DNA of 14,833 bases, taken from NCBI GenBank assembly GCA_030840665.1, contig JAVEEB010000287.1, positions 1-14,833 of the forward strand, written 5' to 3'. Every line of letters starts with the position of its first letter. The stretch's first letter is position 1. Below are positions 1 through 6,301 of this stretch, piece by piece. Made by a program: the position numbers and the translations under genes. This stretch comes from Frankiaceae bacterium. Lineage in GTDB: Bacteria > Actinomycetota > Actinomycetes > JAVEEB01. Under the pieces are notes generated by a model. It worked only from the letters and a program-made list of their open reading frames with translations, was not told the DNA's origin and made no database searches.

Positions 1-629
1 ACCTGCGCGGTGATGCCGTGGGTGACGAAGGCCGCATAGCGGGGGATGGGCCACTTGCTGCGCAGGACCAGGAGCTCGAAGAGTTCGGGGGAGCTGTAGG
101 TCCACAACACATCGGCGGCAATCTTGACCGTCACGCCGGCGCGCAACTGACCGGTCTTGTGGAGCCGCCGCGCGTTGGCGGTCATCCGAACCCGGCGCGA
201 GGCATCCAGCTCCGTGGCGAGCGCAATCATCTCGGGGTCGTGCGCCGCCGCGGCCCGCACGAGCAGCAGCATCGGAGCGACCCGAGGGGCGACTTCGGCG
301 GTCAGTTGGCCCCACTCGCGCACCAGAGCCCGGGCGTCGCTCGTGCTCAGGGCATCGGATCGCTGCTCGGCCGGCACTGGGCCGGCTCCTTCCAGGGCCC
401 GCTCGACGACGGCCCGCGCCAGGCCGGCGCGGCCCCCGAAGCGCTTGTAGACGAGCTCCACCGAGACGCCGGCCATAGCGGCGACGTCGGGGATGGCGGT
501 CGCCGCGTAGCCCGCACTGAGGAAGAGGTGGCGGGCGGCGTCCAGGATCGCAACGCGGTTGAGCTCGGCTTGGGCCCGCCGGCCACTCCCGTCGTACACC
601 CGCTTGACTGTCGCCATCTTCCGTTCCAT
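1..629 (-). CDS. TetR-family transcriptional regulator, C-terminus cut by the window edge
   Basis: About 209 codons read leftward from an ATG at 629 without a stop to base 1, so only the last few residues can be missing. Residues 25-75 form a typical TetR DNA-binding head: RVAILDAARHLFLSAGY, then AMAGVSVELVYKRFGG (turn and recognition helix). The rest is a helical, ligand-pocket-like domain with no recognisable ligand signature. The first ATG (629) has no clear Shine-Dalgarno sequence. An in-frame ATG at 617 is preceded by GGAACGGAAG and is an equally good start. The gene is divergent from the SnoaL gene across a 43-base gap and probably represses that cluster and itself, which is the usual TetR arrangement. 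The family call is firm; the target is inferred from position only. Confidence 0.88.
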   Translation of the reverse strand, partial: MERKMATVKRVYDGSGRRAQAELNRVAILDAARHLFLSAGYAATAIPDVAAMAGVSVELVYKRFGGRAGLARAVVERALEGAGPVPAEQRSDALSTSDARALVREWGQLTAEVAPRVAPMLLLVRAAAAHDPEMIALATELDASRRVRMTANARRLHKTGQLRAGVTVKIAADVLWTYSSPELFELLVLRSKWPIPRYAAFVTHGITAQ

Positions 630-672
630 AGTCGTGTAATGAAAGTCAAACACTAACAGAGGCAGCGCTCAC
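604..672 (+). promoter_or_regulatory. Candidate promoter and control region between tetR and the SnoaL gene
   Basis: On the plus strand TTGACT (604-609) lies exactly 17 bases before CATAGT (627-632), a fair match to a housekeeping -35/-10 pair, and would start transcription near 640 for the SnoaL gene. The -10 overlaps the tetR start codon. An imperfect dyad, GTGT (635-638) with ACAC (650-653), lies just downstream and could be part of a TetR operator. AGAGG (657-661) is the ribosome binding site for the ATG at 673. These are sequence matches only. Confidence 0.35.
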
Positions 673-1095
673 ATGGGCGACAACCCGCAGGATTTTCTCG
701 ACAGGCTGTTCGACGCGACCAACGCGCATGACCTTGACAGGTTGGTCGACTGCTTCGCCGAGAACTACGTCAACGAGACGCCCGCGCATCCCGCGCGGGG
801 CTTCACCGGCCGCGACCGCGTGCGGGCCAATTGGCAGCAGATCTTCGCCTTCGTGCCCGACGTGCAGGCAGAGCTAGTGGTCTCCGCGGTGGACGGACAG
901 CGGATCTGGGTCGAGCAACGCATGCACGGCACGCGCCTCGACGGGACGCGCCATGAAATGCGCGGAGTGATCGTCTTCACGGTGACGGACGGCCGGGCAT
1001 CGTCGGCGCGCTTCTTCCTCGAACCCGTCGACGAGGCGCCGACCGACGTTGCGGCCGCCGTCGACGCACAAGTGCACGCAGGGCCCGCCTCGTGA
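673..1095 (+). CDS. SnoaL-like / NTF2-fold protein
   Basis: This 140-residue protein has the length and layout of the SnoaL/NTF2-like superfamily: an N-terminal helix with the pattern FLDRLFDATNAHDLDRLVDCF, then FTGRDRVRANW and beta strands ending in a VIVFTVTDGRASSARFFLEPV segment. Members are small cone-shaped enzymes or ligand-binding proteins (cyclases, isomerases, unknown roles), and no catalytic residues specific to one activity can be assigned. The start has AGAGG 11 bases upstream. Its TGA overlaps the GTG start of the next gene by 4 bases (GTGA), so the two are translationally coupled. NTF2-fold proteins paired with an NAD(P)-binding reductase under a TetR regulator are common and suggest handling of a small organic compound. 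That role is inferred. Confidence 0.85.
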   Translation: MGDNPQDFLDRLFDATNAHDLDRLVDCFAENYVNETPAHPARGFTGRDRVRANWQQIFAFVPDVQAELVVSAVDGQRIWVEQRMHGTRLDGTRHEMRGVIVFTVTDGRASSARFFLEPVDEAPTDVAAAVDAQVHAGPAS

Positions 1096-1967
1096 TCCTG
1101 ATCGCCGGCGGCACCGGCGTCCTCGGTCGCGAGCTCGCCGCGCAGCTGCTGGCAGCGGGGGAGGGCGTGCGCGTGCTGACCCGTGACCCCGCCAAAGCCG
1201 AGCGACTGCTGGGCGGCGGGGTCGACATCGCTGTCGGAGACGTGCGTCAGCCGGCGACCCTCGCGCAGGCAATGCGCGGGGTTGCTGTCGTGGTGTCAGC
1301 CGTCCATGGATTCCTGGGTGGCCGCGGCGCCGGGCCGCAGGACATCGACGTGCGCGGCAACGCGCACCTCGTCGATGCGGCGAAAACCGCGGGCGCAGAC
1401 GTCGTGCTGCTCTCGGTGCTGGGCGCATCCGCGACGAGCCCGATCGGCCTCTTTCGCGCCAAGTACGCGGCCGAGGAGCAGCTGCGCGCCTCGGGCGTCG
1501 CGTGGACGATCGTGCGGCCCGCCGCATACCTCGAGACGTGGATCGACATCATGCGCCAGACCGCGAAGAAGTCGGGCCGTCCCATGGTTTTCGGTGCAGG
1601 CAAGCAGCCGATCGCGTTCATCTCGGCGATGGACGTGGCGGCTGTCGTCGCACGGGCCGCCACCGACGCCGGCCTGCGCGGCGACGTCCTCGAGGTGTCC
1701 GGCCCGCGACTCACGATGAGCGAGCTCGCCGAGCAGGTGCAACGGGCAGACGGTCGTACGACGGCAGCACGGCACGTACCCCGGCCGATGCTGCGGCTGA
1801 CCGCGGCGCTGGCCCGCCCGGTCGCCCCCGCCTTCGCGCGGCAGAACAAGGCGGCGCTCGTGATGGACACGACCGACCTCGGTGAGGCCGCGGGAGATGC
1901 ATTCGCCCGGCTGTCGCTACCGTCAGCCCGGACACTGCCGGCCGTCCTCACCGATTGTCGGGTGTGA
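1092..1967 (+). CDS. NAD(P)-binding NmrA-like / atypical SDR protein
   Basis: A 291-residue protein with an N-terminal Rossmann fold. The dinucleotide-binding loop is GGTGVLG (residues 6-12), followed by VLTRDPAK, which fits an NADP-type loop, and by GDVRQPATL (residues 49-57). The segment FRAKYAAEEQLRASGVAWTIVRP (two stretches around residues 121-143) is typical of NmrA-like and atypical SDR proteins, which often lack the classical YxxxK pair. Such proteins act as NAD(P)H-dependent reductases, quinone oxidoreductases or redox sensors; which applies here is unknown. The gene starts at a GTG overlapping the SnoaL stop. The ATG candidates of the following lipoprotein come 2 bases after its stop, so the three genes form one transcription unit. 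Confidence 0.88.
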   Translation: MILIAGGTGVLGRELAAQLLAAGEGVRVLTRDPAKAERLLGGGVDIAVGDVRQPATLAQAMRGVAVVVSAVHGFLGGRGAGPQDIDVRGNAHLVDAAKTAGADVVLLSVLGASATSPIGLFRAKYAAEEQLRASGVAWTIVRPAAYLETWIDIMRQTAKKSGRPMVFGAGKQPIAFISAMDVAAVVARAATDAGLRGDVLEVSGPRLTMSELAEQVQRADGRTTAARHVPRPMLRLTAALARPVAPAFARQNKAALVMDTTDLGEAAGDAFARLSLPSARTLPAVLTDCRV

Positions 1968-1969
1968 GC

Positions 1970-2641
1970 ATGATGACCGCCATGAGCACACCCGCCTTGC
2001 GCCCCGTCGTCGCCGTGGCGCTTGCCGTCGTCACGTGTCTGACTCTCGCGTCCTGCAACAAGGCGCCAGCGGATGCCGCGGCCTCGTCGTCAGCCGCGAC
2101 CTCGGCGGCCGCCACCCAGGGACCCGATCTGCTGACGGATCCCAGCAGCGATCCGGCGAAGCCGGCGACCGACGCGACAACTCCTGCCGCGCCCGACACG
2201 GCCACACCGGCAGACGCCACGACGGCTCCTGGCGCCACGCCGACCGGCGCAGCCGGCCAGAAGACGGCGTGTGCCCTGATCACCCAGGCAGAGGCGGCGA
2301 CCGCGCTGGGCGCAGACCCCGGGCCGGGTGAGGCGACGGCGGCAGCCCCGGCGACCTCCTGTCTGTATGGCCAATCGCCGTCGTTGGTGACCGTCAACCT
2401 GATCCCCATCAACGGCAAAGCCACCTTGGGTCATATGACGGCACAAGCACCCGCAGGCACGCTCACCTCGATCCCGGGTGTCGGTGACAGCGCGTTCACG
2501 TTCGCGGCCGGGCCATCCGCCAGTGTGTGGTTCGTGAAGGGCGACGCCATGGTGGCCATCGGCGTCATCGCCAGTGCCGCTCCGGGGACGAGTAGCGCAC
2601 GCGCGCTGACCCTTGCGAAGCTCGCCGCGGGCCGACTCTGA
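1970..2641 (+). CDS. Secreted lipoprotein, DUF3558-like
   Basis: The N-terminus is a lipoprotein signal peptide: a short n-region with an arginine, a hydrophobic stretch (VVAVALAVVTCLTL) and the lipobox LASC. The lipidated cysteine would be about residue 29 from this start. An Ala/Thr/Pro/Asp-rich linker of roughly 70 residues follows. The C-terminal domain begins with KTACALITQAEAATALG and includes a second cysteine (SCLYG) and the IPGVGDSAF motif, a pattern seen in actinobacterial DUF3558-like lipoproteins; the two cysteines may form a disulfide. Function is unknown, probably cell-envelope or solute binding. Start choice is uncertain: ATGs at 1970, 1973 and 1982 and upstream GTG/TTG codons share the frame, and 1970 has GGG 7 bases upstream. 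It overlaps no gene and is probably co-transcribed with the SDR gene. Confidence 0.82.
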   Translation: MMTAMSTPALRPVVAVALAVVTCLTLASCNKAPADAAASSSAATSAAATQGPDLLTDPSSDPAKPATDATTPAAPDTATPADATTAPGATPTGAAGQKTACALITQAEAATALGADPGPGEATAAAPATSCLYGQSPSLVTVNLIPINGKATLGHMTAQAPAGTLTSIPGVGDSAFTFAAGPSASVWFVKGDAMVAIGVIASAAPGTSSARALTLAKLAAGRL

Positions 2642-2746
2642 CCTTCCCGGCGCGCGCCAGGACGCCGCCGGCGCGACACTCGGGGCGACGCCCCCAAGGC
2701 CGTTGACAGCCTGGTGCCGGCACATCCGTCGTGCCACGATTCGGGA

Positions 2747-3895
2747 ATGCGCATCGTCATCCTGGGGGCCGGCTTCGGCGGGCTCGACGTCGCTTCGCGT
2801 TTGTCGGCGGAGTTCGGTGCGGCTGCCGAGGTTGTGCTGATCGACCAGGCCGAGGGCTTCGTCTTCGGATTTTCGAAGCTGGACGTGATGTTCGGCCGCG
2901 CCACCGCCGAGCACGTCCTCCACCGGTACGCCGACATGGCCAACCCGGGTATCACCTTTGTGCAGTCCACGATCAGCGCCATCGACCCGGTCGCCAAGCG
3001 GGTCAGTACCGGCGAGGGACCGTTCGACGCCGACATCCTGGTCATCGCATTGGGCGCCGACGTCAACCCTCGTGTGACACCCGGCCTCGTTGAAGGCGGA
3101 CACGAGTTCTACAGCGTCGCCGGCGCCAACGCGGCAGCCGAGGCGATCGGCAACTTCGCCGGTGGCCGGGTCGTCATCGGCGTCACGTCGACGCCGTTCA
3201 AGTGCCCGCCTGCCCCCAGCGAGACGGCTCTTCTCATGCACGAGTTTCTGCGCACGCGCGGGCTCCTCGACGTCTCACACGTCGCCCTCGCCATGCCGTT
3301 CTCCGCGCCGATCCCGCCGTCGCCCGACGCCTCGGCCGCCGTCCTCGCGGCGTTCGCGGATCGCGGCATCGCGTGGCATCCCAGCGCGGCGGTGCGCGGG
3401 CTGGATACCGGCCGCCGGGTGGCGCAACTCAGTGACGGAACTGAGTTGCCGTACGACCTTTTCCTCGGCGTGCCCGTGCACGAGGCGCCGCGGGTCGTCG
3501 TGGAGGCGGGCATGACGGTCGATGGCTGGATCCCGGTCGATCCGCTCACTCTTCGGACGCGCTACCCCGACGTGTACGCGATCGGCGACGTCACCAGCGT
3601 CGGCACCCCGAAGGCCGGTGTGTTCGCCGAGGGACAGGCCGCGGTGGTCGCGTCGAGCATCGCTGCGCGTCTCCGCGGGCTCACGGACGACGCGTCGTAC
3701 GACGGGCGCGGCATCTGCTACATCGAGTTCGGTGACGACACGCTCGCGAAGGTCGACGTCACGTTCCTCAGTGGCCGGGTGCCGACGGGCGTTCTCGTCG
3801 GGCCGTCCCGGCAGCTCGTTGCGGACAAGAACGCGTTCGGTGCGCAACGGGCGGCACGATGGTTCGGCACTCAGTGGCAGCCGACCACGCAGTGA
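2747..3895 (+). CDS. FAD-dependent oxidoreductase, sulfide:quinone reductase / flavocytochrome c type
   Basis: A 382-residue two-dinucleotide-fold flavoprotein. It opens directly with the FAD-binding GAGFGG loop (residues 7-12) and has a second FAD contact, YAIGDVTSVG (277-286), then FAEGQAAV. It contains exactly two cysteines, Cys153 in TPFKCPPAPSE and Cys324 in GRGICYIEF. These match the positions of the redox-active pair in sulfide:quinone oxidoreductases and flavocytochrome c sulfide dehydrogenases. The C-terminal FGAQRAARWFG also fits that family. A role in oxidation of sulfide or a related thiol to the quinone pool is plausible but not proven, since many such actinobacterial proteins are uncharacterised. 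The ATG at 2747 places the FAD motif at residue 5, as usual; an in-frame upstream start at 2714 would add 11 unneeded residues. GGGA abuts the ATG, so initiation may be weak or leaderless. Confidence 0.85.
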   Translation: MRIVILGAGFGGLDVASRLSAEFGAAAEVVLIDQAEGFVFGFSKLDVMFGRATAEHVLHRYADMANPGITFVQSTISAIDPVAKRVSTGEGPFDADILVIALGADVNPRVTPGLVEGGHEFYSVAGANAAAEAIGNFAGGRVVIGVTSTPFKCPPAPSETALLMHEFLRTRGLLDVSHVALAMPFSAPIPPSPDASAAVLAAFADRGIAWHPSAAVRGLDTGRRVAQLSDGTELPYDLFLGVPVHEAPRVVVEAGMTVDGWIPVDPLTLRTRYPDVYAIGDVTSVGTPKAGVFAEGQAAVVASSIAARLRGLTDDASYDGRGICYIEFGDDTLAKVDVTFLSGRVPTGVLVGPSRQLVADKNAFGAQRAARWFGTQWQPTTQ

Positions 3896-3950
3896 CACGC
3901 CTCCTGCGTTGGGGCGGGGCGGTGCCGCACCCGCGTGAGGAACGTGAATA

Positions 3951-4136
3951 TTGTTGACGAGCAAGAAAACTTCGGGCACAGTCAATGGCGCGGCGTGGAA
4001 CACCACGCCGACCAAGCTACGGATCGGCGGTGAGCACACATGGTTACGCAGACCAATTTCCGCACGTGCACCGCTGCGGCGCGCACGAGTGGCACCGAGC
4101 GAGTTCACACGCGTGAGGCTCACGACTAGCACCTGA
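3951..4136 (+). CDS. Possible small basic protein (61 aa, TTG start), doubtful
   Basis: This is the best coding candidate in the gene-poor stretch 3896-4345. GAGGAA (3937-3942) lies 8 bases before a TTG codon at 3951. The frame runs 61 residues and stops at 4136, only 9 bases before a strong terminator hairpin, which is where a real gene would end. Against it: the start is TTG, there is a rare TTA codon, the composition is Arg/Thr-rich without a domain, and GC use is lower than in the neighbours. No family is recognised. The transcript could instead be a non-coding RNA or simply the 3' untranslated region of the FAD oxidoreductase gene. Confidence 0.3.
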   Translation: MLTSKKTSGTVNGAAWNTTPTKLRIGGEHTWLRRPISARAPLRRARVAPSEFTRVRLTTST

Positions 4137-4145
4137 TCAGTGCTC

Positions 4146-4190
4146 AGAGCCGCCTCGCGTGTCCTTCACCGCGACGGCGGCTCTTTCCTT
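4146..4190 (+). terminator. Strong rho-independent-type terminator hairpin
   Basis: AGAGCCGCC plus TCGCG (4146-4159) pairs with CGCGA, a single bulged C, and GGCGGCTCT (4170-4184). This gives a 14-bp GC-rich stem with a 10-base loop. TTTCCTT follows directly (the TTT of the arm end plus downstream Ts), as expected for an intrinsic terminator on the plus strand. It would end transcription coming from the FAD oxidoreductase gene or from a small transcript in 3900-4140. Confidence 0.75.
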
Positions 4191-4205
4191 GTCTGGGCCC
4201 AGACA
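4190..4205. promoter_or_regulatory. 16-base perfect palindrome, candidate operator
   Basis: TGTCTGGGCCCAGACA is a perfect 16-base dyad with no spacer, placed between the terminator and the 97-residue gene at 4346. Its symmetry suits a dimeric DNA-binding protein. It could also be part of the terminator region, as a 6-bp hairpin with a GGCC loop. No protein is assigned to it. Confidence 0.3.
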
Positions 4206-4345
4206 TCCCTCCCTCACTGCCGCACCTGTCGGTTCGGCATGCGCTGACGTCGTTTACCCGACGCAAAAACCCAATGACCACACACGTTTTCCGCTGGATG
4301 CTAGGTCCGCGTCCCCGGTCACCCCTTCGCAAAGGATGAACAGCC

Positions 4346-4639
4346 ATGAGCAACTTCGACGTGCGCGACACCGTGCGCACGCCTGCCATCAACCTCGAAG
4401 AGTCACATCCGCCTGAACAGGTGCCGCACGTCGGTGCCGCACCGAGCGCAGTTGTCGCACGCACCATCGGCGGCGCGTCAGGCATCGATAGCGGTGCGCG
4501 ATCGCGACTCGTTGCCTACGTGTCACGGTGGCGCACGGCCCGCCGTGACGCTCGCCGCATCGCTCACGTGCACGGCGTGCACGACAGGGTCATGTACGAG
4601 CAGGTCGTCCGGACCATTTCCTTCAGGTCCCTGAAATGA
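4346..4639 (+). CDS. Hypothetical protein, 97 aa
   Basis: A 97-residue protein of unrecognised family. Its start is well supported: AAAGGA (4331-4336) lies 9 bases before the ATG. A perfect 20-bp hairpin begins 3 bases after its TGA. The N-terminal half (MSNFDVRDTVRTPAINLEE, then a Pro/Val/Ala-rich stretch) looks extended or disordered. The second half (residues 50-95) is strongly basic, with SRLVAYVSRWRTARRDARR and then a His/Val-rich segment, and could be an amphipathic helix that binds nucleic acid or a membrane surface. No cysteines or membrane segments are seen. It stands alone, bounded by a terminator upstream and a hairpin downstream. Translation is likely real; function is unknown. 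Confidence 0.6.
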   Translation: MSNFDVRDTVRTPAINLEESHPPEQVPHVGAAPSAVVARTIGGASGIDSGARSRLVAYVSRWRTARRDARRIAHVHGVHDRVMYEQVVRTISFRSLK

Positions 4640-4642
4640 CAC

Positions 4643-4690
4643 GCCAATAGCGGTACGACGCAGGGAATCTTGCGTCGTACCGCTATTGGC
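4643..4690 (+). terminator. Perfect 20-bp inverted repeat, probable terminator hairpin
   Basis: Bases 4643-4662 and 4671-4690 are exact reverse complements (left arm begins GCCAATAGCGG) around an 8-base loop, GGGAATCT. The stem starts 3 bases after the stop of the 97-residue gene and has no T-tract on either side. Hairpins without a U-run are common as terminators in actinobacteria, and this one could work in both directions. It also lies about 105 bases before the SIS gene, so attenuation or RNA stabilisation are alternatives. Confidence 0.6.
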
Positions 4691-4795
4691 CGATCTCCAC
4701 GAAGCCGTCACATCGACGAGCGTCGAAGCCGGTGCGCGCGGGGCGAGGAGGGCGTAACGTCGAGTTGTCGCACGCCTCTCGCACGGAGGACTGCA

Positions 4796-6067
4796 ATGAC
4801 GATCCAGCACACGTCCACCGCCACCCTGGTCGCGAATGCGTTCGACCGCCGGACCGCGCCTGTCGAGGACCTCGGGCGGGCCGCGGTGGATCTCGCCGTC
4901 GCGTGCCGGGCCATGGCTGCTCAATTCACCCGTGGGGGCCGCCTGCTGGTGTTCGGCAACGGCGCCGGCGCGACGGACGCCCAGCACGTCGCCGTCGAGT
5001 TCGTGCACCCGGTCATCGTCGGCAAGCGCGCCCTGCCCGCGATCTCCCTGGTGAGCGACGCGGCGACGCTGATGGGAGTGGCGACCCGCACGGGTTTGGA
5101 AGGGGTCTACGCCCACCAGGTCACCGTGCTCGGGAGGCCGGGCGACATCGCCCTCGGCATTTCCAGTGACGGCAACTGCGCGAACGTTCTGGCCGGTTTG
5201 CGAGCCGCGCGCAAGATGGGCCTGCTCACGGTCGCCCTCCTCGGAGGCGACGGCGGGGCCGTCCTCGCGAACGGCGAGGCCGACCATTGCCTGGTCGTGC
5301 CGTCCGGCGACCCGCACATCGTGAAGGAAGGCCACGTCACGGCGTACCACCTGCTCTGGGAGCTGGTGCACGTCTTCTTCGATTCGCCGGAGTCGTCGCC
5401 GGAGTCATCGCCAGGGCAGGCCGCCGGCGGCGTCGAGGGCCTGTACCCGTTCCTGTACGGCGGCGGCACGAACGCCCAGTCGGTGCTGGACGCCGTCGCC
5501 GAGTCGGTGCGCCAGAAGGTCGCGGAGATCGTGGCCCTGCGGGCGGTGGTGGGTGCCGAGCAGGGCCCGGCGCTCGCGGCCTGCGCCGAACAGCTGGCCG
5601 ATGTCTTTCGCGCCGGTGGCACGCTGCTCGCCTTCGGGAACGGGGGCAGCAGCACGGATGCGCAGGACCTGGTCCACACGTTCGTCGACCCGCCGCCGCC
5701 CGGAGATCCGCTCCCCGCGCTGGGGTTGACGAACGATGTCGCGGTGCTCACGGCCCTGTCCAACGACATCGGCTTCGAGGTTGTTTTCGCCAGGCAGGTC
5801 AGGGCGTTTGGCAGGCCCGGGGACGCGGCGGTCGCCATCTCCACGAGCGGCGGCTCGCCGAACGTGCTGGCCGCGATCGACGAAGCAGAACGGGTGGGCA
5901 TGCTGACCATCGGCCTCGCGGGCTATGGCGGCGGACGCATGGCCGAGCTGCCGTCGCTGCGCCACTTGTTCGCGGTGCCATCAGCCTCGGTGCACCGCGT
6001 GCAGGAGGTGCAGACGACGCTGTACCACGTGCTGGGCGAGGCCACCCGCGCCGCGCTTATCGGCTGA
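4796..6067 (+). CDS. Tandem SIS-domain protein, phosphoheptose isomerase (GmhA)-like
   Basis: A 423-residue protein made of two GmhA-type SIS domains. The first (about 25-195) has FGNGAG (53-58), ATDAQHVAVEF (59-69) and SSDGN (123-127). The second (about 230-420) has FGNGGSSTDAQD (280-291) and STSGGSPN (349-356). GmhA converts sedoheptulose 7-phosphate to a heptose phosphate, and SIS domains bind sugar phosphates. Aligning by eye with E. coli GmhA, the first half keeps the catalytic Glu (Glu68) and His (His185) but has altered phosphate loops. The second keeps the canonical loops and His411 but has Thr295 instead of the Glu. A charged Ser/Pro linker (195-212) joins them. The ATG at 4796 has GGAGGA 5 bases upstream. 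The gene is convergent with the hydrogenase operon. The substrate is unknown and a link to hydrogenase maturation is only positional. Confidence 0.85.
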   Translation: MTIQHTSTATLVANAFDRRTAPVEDLGRAAVDLAVACRAMAAQFTRGGRLLVFGNGAGATDAQHVAVEFVHPVIVGKRALPAISLVSDAATLMGVATRTGLEGVYAHQVTVLGRPGDIALGISSDGNCANVLAGLRAARKMGLLTVALLGGDGGAVLANGEADHCLVVPSGDPHIVKEGHVTAYHLLWELVHVFFDSPESSPESSPGQAAGGVEGLYPFLYGGGTNAQSVLDAVAESVRQKVAEIVALRAVVGAEQGPALAACAEQLADVFRAGGTLLAFGNGGSSTDAQDLVHTFVDPPPPGDPLPALGLTNDVAVLTALSNDIGFEVVFARQVRAFGRPGDAAVAISTSGGSPNVLAAIDEAERVGMLTIGLAGYGGGRMAELPSLRHLFAVPSASVHRVQEVQTTLYHVLGEATRAALIG

Positions 6068-6077
6068 CGCAGCGCCG

Positions 6078-6101
6078 AAACAACAATGGGGCCGGCTGCC
6101 C
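6078..6101 (-). terminator. Weak candidate terminator for the hydrogenase operon
   Basis: On the minus strand GGGC (6101-6098) pairs with GCCC (6092-6089) around a 5-base loop and is followed by ATTGTTGTTT (6087-6078), which has seven Ts in ten bases. The position, just past the last stop codon of the operon and inside the 35-base convergent gap, is right for a terminator. The 4-bp stem is short, so this is a weak call. Confidence 0.3.
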
Positions 6102-6102
6102 G

Positions 6103-6276
6103 CTACTCCGGCGTGCCTTCCTGGTTGATGGTCGTGCGGTCGTCCGAGTGCGGGTCACCCGCGGGTCGCTCGCCGTCGGCGGCGCCCGGGCCGCCGCCCT
6201 TGTCGCGCGAGCCCTTCGGGCCACGTTCGGATTGCGGTTCTTCCTGAAGATGCGGACTTTCGTCGGTCTCCGACAT
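6103..6276 (-). CDS. Small hydrophilic protein, 57 aa, last gene of the hydrogenase operon
   Basis: An ATG at 6276 opens a 57-residue frame ending at a TAG (6103-6105). GGAAGGA sits about 6 bases before the ATG on the minus strand, a good ribosome binding site. The gap from the hypE stop is 25 bases, so it is likely co-transcribed. The protein is almost free of hydrophobic residues, is acidic at the start (MSETDESPHLQEEPQ), has a Lys/Arg/Gly-rich middle (GPKGSRDKGGGPG), and ends with DDRTTINQEGTPE. It should be intrinsically disordered. No family is recognised. It may be a chaperone-like or interaction peptide, or a small protein unrelated to hydrogenase. Confidence 0.65.
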   Translation of the reverse strand: MSETDESPHLQEEPQSERGPKGSRDKGGGPGAADGERPAGDPHSDDRTTINQEGTPE

Positions 6277-6301
6277 GTCGGTCCTTCCCTTGCACTACTT
6301 C

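Noticed and set aside
2714..2723. GTGCCGGCAC palindrome and TTGACA (2703-2708) before the FAD gene
   Set aside because: No -10 element at proper spacing from the TTGACA, and a 10-base palindrome is weak evidence in GC-rich DNA.
3424..3449. 10-bp inverted repeat (GCAACTCAGT / ACTGAGTTGC) inside the FAD oxidoreductase gene
   Set aside because: It lies within well-conserved coding sequence and encodes ordinary residues; no T-tract or promoter nearby. Probably chance.
3944..4033. 29-residue GTG frame next to the doubtful 61-aa ORF
   Set aside because: The AGGA is only 2 bases from the GTG, too close for initiation, and the frame is very short.
4299..4307. TGCTAGGTC as an extended -10 before the 97-residue gene
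   Set aside because: The last -10 base is wrong and no -35 match lies 16-18 bases upstream.
4713..4726. TCGACG-AG-CGTCGA dyad upstream of the SIS gene
   Set aside because: Arms of 6 bases with CpG-rich content are common in DNA of this composition; no promoter could be placed beside it.
4670..4795. Upstream start for the SIS protein
   Set aside because: It would begin inside the perfect hairpin and add a basic low-complexity stretch. The ATG at 4796 has GGAGGA at ideal spacing.
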